DNA of 64,000 nt from Hordeum vulgare subsp. vulgare (lineage: Eukaryota; Streptophyta; Magnoliopsida; Poales; Poaceae). Position numbers and translations under genes: made by a program. Positions 57,040-64,000 of the stretch are shown piece after piece. Position 1 is the stretch's first letter. Each line of letters opens with the position of its first letter. The stretch covers positions 172,528,689-172,592,688 of the forward strand of contig NC_058523.1 in assembly GCF_904849725.1 (NCBI RefSeq). The letters are read 5' to 3'. A model generated the notes under the pieces. It made no database searches. It saw nothing but the letters and a program-made list of their open reading frames with translations, and was not told the DNA's origin.

Positions 57040-59257
57040 AAAAAGCTCGTACAGGGCCCATTGACCTGCCTCATTCCGGGCCCTCTCCTCCTCAATCAAT
57101 CGTGTCGTGGTCTGGTCCCTCTCATCAAGAGCAGCCTGAAGAGCAGCCTGGCTTGGCAATCTCTCTTTCTCAAGAGCAGCCTCGTTTGCCGCTCTCTCTT
57201 TCTGAAGAGCAGCCTGAAACAACATTCCTCGTTACCACAGTAATGATCTATGGTGACACACATAATGAAATGGATGAAAGTGTTCTTAGTCCGTACAACT
57301 AACCTCGATGGCAAGTTCGAATGGCCGTGGACGACGTGTTATCTCAGGACAACTGATCGACTGGCGCGCCTTGATCTCCGGAAGAGTGAGTGGACAACGT
57401 ATTATCCCATCTCCAATGGCTATCGAGCCATGGGGCCTCCCGCCACCAAATATCATCACCAGCTCTGGATCCAAAGGTTCCTAGCTAGGGTTAAACTCAT
57501 CCCCTTTCGTAGCCTTCCCCGCGTCCCTGTATGCCACGAGGTTCTGGAGGGATGATATGTTGGTGAAGTTATTGGGATCATCCAGATCAGACTCAGAGAA
57601 TGCCTTCGCCTTCTTGTACGAGGCAGTATGGGCCATGCCATAAAGGTCGTACAAGTGTGTCATCTCCGTCTTATTGTGATGCGCCTAAAAGAGAGGAACA
57701 AAATATTAGCATCAAGAATGAATTGCATGAATCATGAAGCAAATCACATACCCAGTTTCGTCCAAACTGAAGTAAGTTGGCGCTGCCTTGATGATGTGGT
57801 GCACCAACCATTTGGCTACACCGATCCTTCGCATTCTCGTGGACGGCTCGCCAGTTGCCTGTGCACCACTCATCAACCAACGCCTCCCAACAATCCATCT
57901 TATCCGCACACCATCTCGGGGGCACCTATAAGTTATTAGAAAGAATTTTCAGCGCTACACCTATGAATGAAATCAAGAAAACTACGTAGAAGGACTTAAG
58001 AATAGGTAATTGCCTTCATGTATTGCTCCTTCTTCACAAACTTTTCGTGCCAATCCTTCTTCTGCTTCTTAATACCACGCGTGGCGTAGTAATCTCGAAT
58101 AGCCTGCGGCCGAGCCTCGTGGCACAAGTTCTGTAGTAACCGCCTACACTCAGCCTCGGGAACCCTGGCCGCCTCCTCCTCATATCCATCCTCACACCTA
58201 TAGAAGGTCTGCAATAAAACGTGAAAACACCGATTAGTACAATAGTTAGCTATATTGTTAATTTTAGATTCTGTAAAAAGATAATTTACCCAAAAGCTCT
58301 TGATCACCATCTCGGCCCTCGTGTGGCACAAGACACCGTCTATAATCTCCTCCGGCGGGGCCTGTGCAGCCTAGTAGTGCTCCCAGGAAAATCCTAGTGT
58401 AGGAACCTGACCCTCACTAGGCAACGTGACAAACCCCGCGAAATTTGTCCCGCAAAGCACACCAAGGACGGAGTTCGGCCTGTGGACTCCCAGAGGGTGT
58501 ACCCATCGCCTGCAGTATGATAAGGTCAACACATTAGATATTTGAACAATCTTGAAGGCAAAAGATAAAAAAAGAGTAAATGTACTTACCTATCTCCTTC
58601 AGGTTTAATCACCGGCCTCTGCTCACGGGTAGCCGGCGCGACTGGGAAACGTGTACTACCACGCTTGTACACGGTGGCCCCGTCCACCTTCACATCTCCC
58701 TCACTATCCGTAAGCTCATCCCCGCCCCTTGAGCCACCCGGACCCTCAGTCCAATCCGGCAACTCGGTACGATCCGGCCAGGTCTCCCATCCGGGCCTCT
58801 CCACGTCGGGTGAAGCCTCCGGAACCGTAGTCTGCACCGGCTGCTCCTGGGCTGAATGCACCTCGACCCAAGGCTGCTCCTGGATCGGAGTCTCATGGGA
58901 CGAATGCCCGTCAACAAGAGGCTCCTGGAACGGAGTCCCCGTAGCCTCCTCCGCAAACGGGTCAACCATACTAGTCCTATGCTCGGGTGAATGAGCTGGT
59001 GGTGGTGGCGAGGACGGCTCAACAGTCCTCCTGGATCTTCCGCGGCCACCACCTCTCCCTGTATCCTTCCCCTTCTTCCCTACCCGACCAGCACCTCTCC
59101 AAGTGGGCCATGCCGCCGATGAAGAAGAACCCACGGGTGGTGTCGACAGACTGTCTGCCAAGGCTATATGGAGAGATAGGGGTGGAAGGGAAGTACCACC
59201 CCTCGTGCGGGGCGCTTGGGAAGAACCCGTCGAGCAATCTAGACCAGCGCCCACCAT
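57040..59257 (-). pseudogene. CACTA second gene, Transposase_24 (Ptta/En/Spm) family
   Basis: The minus-strand gene is in several exons. Exon 1 (59257 to about 58588) starts MVGAGLDCSTGSSQAPRT, is Pro/Ser- and Gly/Arg-rich (GRGGGRGRSRR), and ends RPVIKPEGDR before a splice-like junction. Exon 2 (about 58510-58290) holds LGVLCG and FAGFVTLP. Exon 3 (about 58216-58005) holds CRRLLQNLCHEARPQAIRDYY, the Transposase_24 core. Later exons hold VPPRWCADKMDCWEALVDEW (about 57925-57750), FSESDLDDPNNFTN (57685-57490), ELVMIFGGGRPHG (about 57474-57290), and a coiled coil of Ala/Glu/Arg (57225-57040). Exon limits are estimates. This family accompanies TNP2 in grass CACTA elements and is thought to be the DNA-binding partner. 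Intactness cannot be judged without transcripts; stops at some joins suggest decay. Confidence 0.75.
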
Positions 59258-59402
59258 CTTTCCACACCTTGTGACCTCCCATGATAAAGATTAAAAGAAA
59301 TTAGTACAACATAAAAAAAATTGAATAACTGACATGAATAATAATATGTACATGAATAATAAAGATTAAAAAATATATAATTTAAGTTGTGAATCTTACA
59401 AA

Positions 59403-62400
59403 CTAATAACCATCATCAATAAATGCATCATCATCATCACTATCACGCATGTCTTCATGAATGACGTGCTCGTCGGGTTCAACGACGTGAAGTTGTGAAA
59501 GGCCTTCCTTTAATCGTTGAAGCATTGACAGGTCATCCGCATCAGTAAGCTCTACGAGTTCCAGGTCTTCTGGTTCCGGCTCAGGGCTGGAGTCGGATTC
59601 ATTGTCGCTGTCTACTTCCATGTTCTTGGGTGAAGCACGACGGTTCTTGAAACGTTTCTTGGAAAGACGTGTTTCTTGGAAGAATTCTCCATCATATGTG
59701 TCTGGGTTAATGTGAGGTTCATAATCCTGTTCATTTGGGAGAGGTGGTCTAACATGTGGCGGCACTTCATAAACAACATACCAACCTTCCAGATTCTTAT
59801 CCGTTTGGCATGCCCACAGTAGATAGAAAACTTGGGTCGCATGTTGAGTCGTAATATAGACATCGGGAATATCTAAATGGGTGTTTGGATTGATTTCGAA
59901 TAATCCTATATGTTCATGAGTCCTTCTAGTCTTTTTCGGCTAGAACCAATAACATTTGAAGACTACGACGTTCGGTGGGTTTTCACCATAGAATTGAAGT
60001 TCATAAATTGCTTCAACTCTTCCATAATACTCGATAACACCTTCGCCGATAGCAGAGACACCACAAATTGTAGATTTCTGGTCGGGCATAGATAGCTCTT
60101 TGCCAAAGGTACGAAAGAGATACCCATTGATGTTGTATTTCTCAAATGAACGGACCTTATAGTCAAAACAATTAGAGACTTGTCTCAATTCGGTGTCCAT
60201 AGACCCTGAATTAGCCTACAAGTTTAATACGAAACGGTTGTTGCATTAGCCGCAAGTTAGACCAAGAATGAAATGGTCCATTATTGATAATTACCGTTTG
60301 TTTGAACCAAGAGATGAAATCGGGATAGCCGCCTCCTGTCTTTGACAGAAGCTCATACTCTTCGATGGAATCATTTTTGATCACTGCTCCATCCGAGAAT
60401 TTGACGACGTAACGGCTGTTTGAAATATCTGGGAATAAGAGCAGTTCAAATGAATTAGAAGTTACGGGAAAATGTGCCGAGAACTCACTCGATGTACGGT
60501 CGCACTTCTGTTAGGTTGTTGAAGATATACAACGAAATGTTCCGCCATTCTTCAACATCCAACGTTATTGGTTTCGAAGGACCGGCTGGTGCAAGCTTCC
60601 CTTTGAATAGGCTGAGGTTGGACCCACCTCTTTTAGGGTCTGCATCATTGTGCCGAGGCTTCGGATTATGCAAGTGATGATTTTTGGCTTCGTAGTGTGC
60701 TGTCATAAAGTTTGCCACCTCCTCAGTAATGAATGCCTCAGCCATCGATGCTTCAATTCTATGCTTAGTTTTACATTTTGCTCGAGGGTCTTCTGCATCC
60801 TCTTAGTTGCATAGCACCAACGATCTTGCACGGGCCCACCCAATCTTGCCTCGGTCGGTAGATGTAAAATCAAATGTTGCATCGGATTAAAGAAGCCCGG
60901 TGGAAAGATCTTCTCTAACTTGCACAACAACTCCGGTGCAAACTCCTCCATGTCTTCTACCACACCAAGCGACAATTCTTTCGCACAAAGAACACGGAAG
61001 AAATAGCTCAGCTCTGCCAGTACTAGCCATTCATCCTCAGGAACAAAGCCACGTAACATCACCGGCATTACCCGCTCTAGCCATATGTGCCAACCATGAC
61101 TTTTGAGACCAAAGATTTTTATTTTTTCAAGACTCGCTCCCCTCTTTATATTTGCTGCATACCCATCGGGGAACATCAAGTGCATTTTGACCCACAAGAT
61201 AATTTCCCTCATAGCTGGCCTTCCAAGATTGAACCAGGCCTTTGGCTTCGACCACTTCTGCTTTCCTTTGCCTTCTCGCATGTTTTGTAACGATCTATGA
61301 CATAGTGTCTCTTGATCGACTCTAGCCTTATATTATCCTTTGTCTTCCCATCTATGTCAAACAATGTACAAAAAATAGCCTCTCCGATATTCTTTTCCGT
61401 GTGCATCATGTCGATATTGTGTGGAAGAAGGAGGTCTTTGAAGTAAGGCAGATCCCAGTAGCATGGCTTGTGAGTCCAGGCGTGTTTTGAATTATACCCT
61501 TGAAATACCCTAGACGCTCTGGATCAGGCTCGAGGGTGTTTAACTGATCCAGGATCTGTTGGCCTGTGAACGCAGGTGGTGCCAAGTTTTTGACAACTTT
61601 ACCTTGTCTTCTTGTCTTTTCTGAACTGATGGTCAGGATCCAGGAACTGTCTATGCAAGTCAAAGCAAGAATACTTCTGACCCTCCTGCAACCAATGAAA
61701 CTGAAGAGCTGCCTTGCATTGGGGGCACGGGAACCTTCCATGCACACACCATCCAGAGAATAGCGCATACGCTGGCAAGTCATGCATAGAATACATGTAC
61801 CACACATGCATTTTGAAGTTTTCTTTTCTAGTGGCATCGTATGTCTTGACCCCATTATACCAAGCTTCTTCCAATTCATCCTTAAGCGGTTGCAGGTACA
61901 CATTCATTTTCTTCCCCGGATAATTGGGCCCTGGAATTATCAACGTCAGAAATATGTTCTTTCTTTGCATAATCTGCCCGGGGGGGGGGGGAGATTGAGT
62001 GGAATGACAAATACAGGCCAACAACTGTATTGGGTTGTCGTCATGCCGAAGGGATTAAAACCATCCGTGGTGGCACAGACTCAAGGATTCCTTGGATCTG
62101 CCTCTTTATCTTGATGCAATCCATCGAAATGTTTCCACGCTTCCCCATCCGATGTGTGTACCATCATCTTATTCCCATCCGCATCTAGTTTGGTTCTTTT
62201 GCCCAATTTGTGCCATGTCATCTGTCTGGCTGTCTCTTCGACCATGAAAAGACGTTGAAGTCTTGGTACGATTGGCATATACCGAAGACCACTAACTGCG
62301 ATTTTGGTCTGCCTCTTCTCACCCATACCGTTGTCTACCACAAGATACGTGCAAGACTCGCAATTGGGACAATAGTCCAAGTGTGCATACTCCTTCCTAA

Positions 62401-63035
62401 ATAAGACACATCCTTTCTCACATGCATCTATCTTCTCATAGGGCATCTTAAGTACACGAAGTATTTTGTCCGACTGGTACAGGTTTTCAGGCATGACATG
62501 GCCTTTGGGTAGGAAACGTCCAAATAGTGTCATCATCGCGTCGTAGCATTCTCTTCCCAAGTTCAACTGAGCCTTCAGAGCCATTACTTGTGCAATTGCA
62601 TTCAGCTGACAGAGCTCAGTGTGCTCATGGAGAGGACGTTTTGAAGACTCCAATATATTCATAAAAGGCCTTTGCAGATTCCTCCATCTCATCTTCCAAA
62701 TCCCGAGCATCATCAAAGTCTTGCACCATGTCTTCGATCCCGGTACCATGCTCGTCCGTGCGACTACGGACCACCTCAGCTCTTGTGCGATGTATAGACT
62801 CACCATGAAATGTCCACACCGTATAATTAGGCTTAAAACCCCTCCTCTGCAGGTGTTTAATCATTACAACCTCTGTCGTCTTTTTATAGTTGTCGCATCC
62901 AGGATAGGGCCAATAGTTTCTTTCCTCGCCATTTGCGAATGCGGCTTTCACAAATTCCTTTGTTTTTACAAACCATTCTTTCGTCATCTCTTTCTGACTA
63001 GGGTGATCGGTATACATCCACGCACGATCACTCAT
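59403..63035 (-). pseudogene. CACTA transposase, TNP2 type (Transposase_21)
   Basis: Minus-strand order: the Transpos_assoc domain at 63035-62812 (MSDRAWMYTDH, YPGCDNY), then the N-terminal TNP2 part to 62083 (HEHTELCQLNAIAQVMALK, CEKGCVLFRKEYAHLDYCPNC, SDGEAWKHFD). The DDE region follows at 62070-61985 (TDGFNPFGM, WPVFVIPLNLPP), then 62024-61600 (IPGPNYPGKKMNVYLQPL, MHDLPAYALFSGWCVHGRFP). DUF4218 is at 61281-60703 (KSHGWHIWLERVMPVMLRGF, CKLEKIFPPGFFNPMQHL), DUF4216 at 60200-59940 (NPPNVVVFKCYWF) and an acidic tail at 59765-59403. It cuts and pastes the element. Breaks: a frame change near 62640, a TGA at 62083-62081 in an RNP|VCATTDG context, and a shift at the poly-C run 61991-61980. Introns probably exist near 60430-60230. 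Confidence 0.9.
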
Positions 63036-63099
63036 CTTGCGTAGCTACAAAAGACAGAAGAAATATATTTATATATAATTTAGCATTTATATTCATCGG

Positions 63100-63501
63100 T
63101 TAATCAGGTTCGCCATTTTTATTACGTTCAGGCAACCTACATGCTAATAGGTAAAGATAGGTCCTAATCCCACCCGAGTATGTGTAGATTGGGTTAGTTT
63201 TCCCATGCTCTGCTCCGGATCCAACGCAAAATTTCGGCAGCACCTCCTCGTTGTTCTCCTGATACACGTCTCCGCAATAAACAGAGAGGATGTACATGCG
63301 GAGAACAACAGGGAGGCATTGACGAAATTCCGCATCGGATCTAGAGCATAGCATACGGGAAAACAAACCCAATCTACACATACTCGAGCTATCCATGGAT
63401 AATGTTGGACAATTCAAAAGGATGGCGGTTATAAATATGCAAAGACGTGCATATTTATAGATGTCGCCCTTTCGAACGGGAGACGCATACTGGTCACGCA
63501 T
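63100..63501 (-). CDS. Unrecognised open frame in the CACTA 5' region
   Basis: An open minus-strand frame of 133 codons (starts MRDQYASPVRKGDIYKYARL, ends NKNGEPD) lies upstream of the TNP2 gene on the same strand. It has Cys-rich patches (LGLFSRMLCSRSDAEFRQC) and no motif I know. It may be part of a longer 5' exon of the element, since translation in a second frame (63144-63335) also stays open. A chance open frame is quite possible. Confidence 0.25.
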   Translation of the reverse strand: MRDQYASPVRKGDIYKYARLCIFITAILLNCPTLSMDSSSMCRLGLFSRMLCSRSDAEFRQCLPVVLRMYILSVYCGDVYQENNEEVLPKFCVGSGAEHGKTNPIYTYSGGIRTYLYLLACRLPERNKNGEPD

Positions 63502-63715
63502 ACTGATAAATTAATTGAATTACCTAAATGTAGAAAGTTTCATCCAGAAACCGAGCCACAATAAATGAAGGGGCGGGGAGGAGATGAAATTTGTACTGAC
63601 CCATGAATGCAGGGGCGGAGCTCGTATAACGCACGGGCAGGTCTTCGCATAGCACACCTCACAGCGACGAGACAACTATCACATGTAAATCCACCTGATC
63701 TACACAAATATTCCA

Positions 63716-64000
63716 ATTATGTCATTTTAGAGGAAAACAAGCTAAGTATATAATATTCATGAGCTAACCGAGGTTCTAATACCATTTTGAGGTTATTATG
63801 GCACTTTGGAGCTAAATGGGCTAATTATGTCATTGTTGGGAAAATTAAAGCAAGGATAATATGAAAGAGGAGAAGAAAGAGGAGGAGGAGGAGAAGAAGA
63901 AGAAATCAAAAAGAAGGAGGAGAAGGAGGAGGAGGAGAAGAAGGAGAAGGAGGAGAAGGTATTTTTCTTCTCTTCTTCTCTTCTTCTTCTTCTTTCTTTC
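63716..64000. repeat. Second block of the 390-bp repeat, running off the window
   Basis: From ATTATGTCATTTTAGAGG onward the sequence matches the array at 54224-56708 in the same orientation: ATATAATATTCATGAGCTAA, GGAGCTAAATGGGCTAATTA, then ATGAAAGAGGAG at 63861 and the purine tract, turning to TC-rich at about 63962. This shows that the transposase genes are flanked on both sides by the same repeat in direct orientation. Confidence 0.9.

Larger units (their letters stand above)
53248..64000 (-). mobile_element. CACTA DNA transposon (En/Spm superfamily), right end beyond window
   Basis: The left terminus is CACTACATGAATCAGC at 53248, preceded by AAG (53245-53247) as the candidate 3-bp duplication. 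A subterminal zone (53266-53830) is rich in copies of TTTGCCGTC and its complement GACGGCAAA in both orientations. Next come an AT-rich stretch (53830-54223), a tandem array (54224-56708), a minus-strand Transposase_24-type gene (57040-59257) and a minus-strand TNP2 gene (59403-63035). The segment 63036-63715 has an unrecognised open frame at 63100-63501, and the same tandem repeat restarts at 63716. The second terminus is not in the window. The orientation suggests the left end is the 3' end of the element. Confidence 0.9.

Overview
The window reads as intergenic DNA from a large, repeat-rich grass genome, most likely Triticeae (wheat, barley, rye or Aegilops). The main evidence is a copy of the Angela/BARE-1/WIS-type Copia element whose LTR termini, PBS and PPT match that Triticeae family, plus several other LTR types I recognise from Triticeae. 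I found no host gene, tRNA, rRNA or CRISPR array. Essentially all of the 64 kb is transposable elements inserted into one another. Family names are from memory of consensus sequences and should be treated as 'resembles'.

Left block (1-10997). A Gypsy element running off the left edge (5' LTR 517-985, minus strand) abuts the 3' part of a Sirevirus-like Copia element: an extra ORF at 1118-2778 continuing at 8962-9171, repeated GGGGGAG polypurine boxes, and a 3' LTR at 9699-10997. The extra ORF is split by a solo LTR (2779-8958). That LTR contains a second, long solo LTR (3267-8106), which contains a third (4054-5559, perfect AGCGA target-site duplication).

Central block (10998-35540). An old plus-strand Gypsy polyprotein (protease, RT, RNase H, integrase) is scattered over five pieces. 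It is split by a young Angela-type element (11216-19830, perfect CATCC duplication), a solo LTR (20194-21815), and a minus-strand Fatima/Tat-like Gypsy (23904-34773). The Fatima-like element has gag and protease but no visible pol. On the opposite strand it carries a second gene with its own TATA box and introns. It also hosts a further solo LTR (29240-30789).

Right block (35541-64000). A minus-strand Sirevirus-like Copia (from 35790) is interrupted by a minus-strand chromodomain Gypsy with LTRs of about 4 kb (40428-51904). Its 5' LTR is broken by another LTR (from 51905), and that is broken by a CACTA DNA transposon starting at 53248 and running off the right edge. The CACTA element carries two minus-strand genes: a TNP2-type transposase (59403-63035) and a Transposase_24-type partner (57040-59257). 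A tandem array with a period near 390 bp (54224-56708) lies on one side of the genes, and the same repeat restarts on the other side at 63716.

Every coding region has stops or frameshifts, so they are annotated as pseudogenes. By LTR divergence the Angela copy is by far the youngest insertion that can be dated here; the Fatima-like and chromodomain elements are much older.
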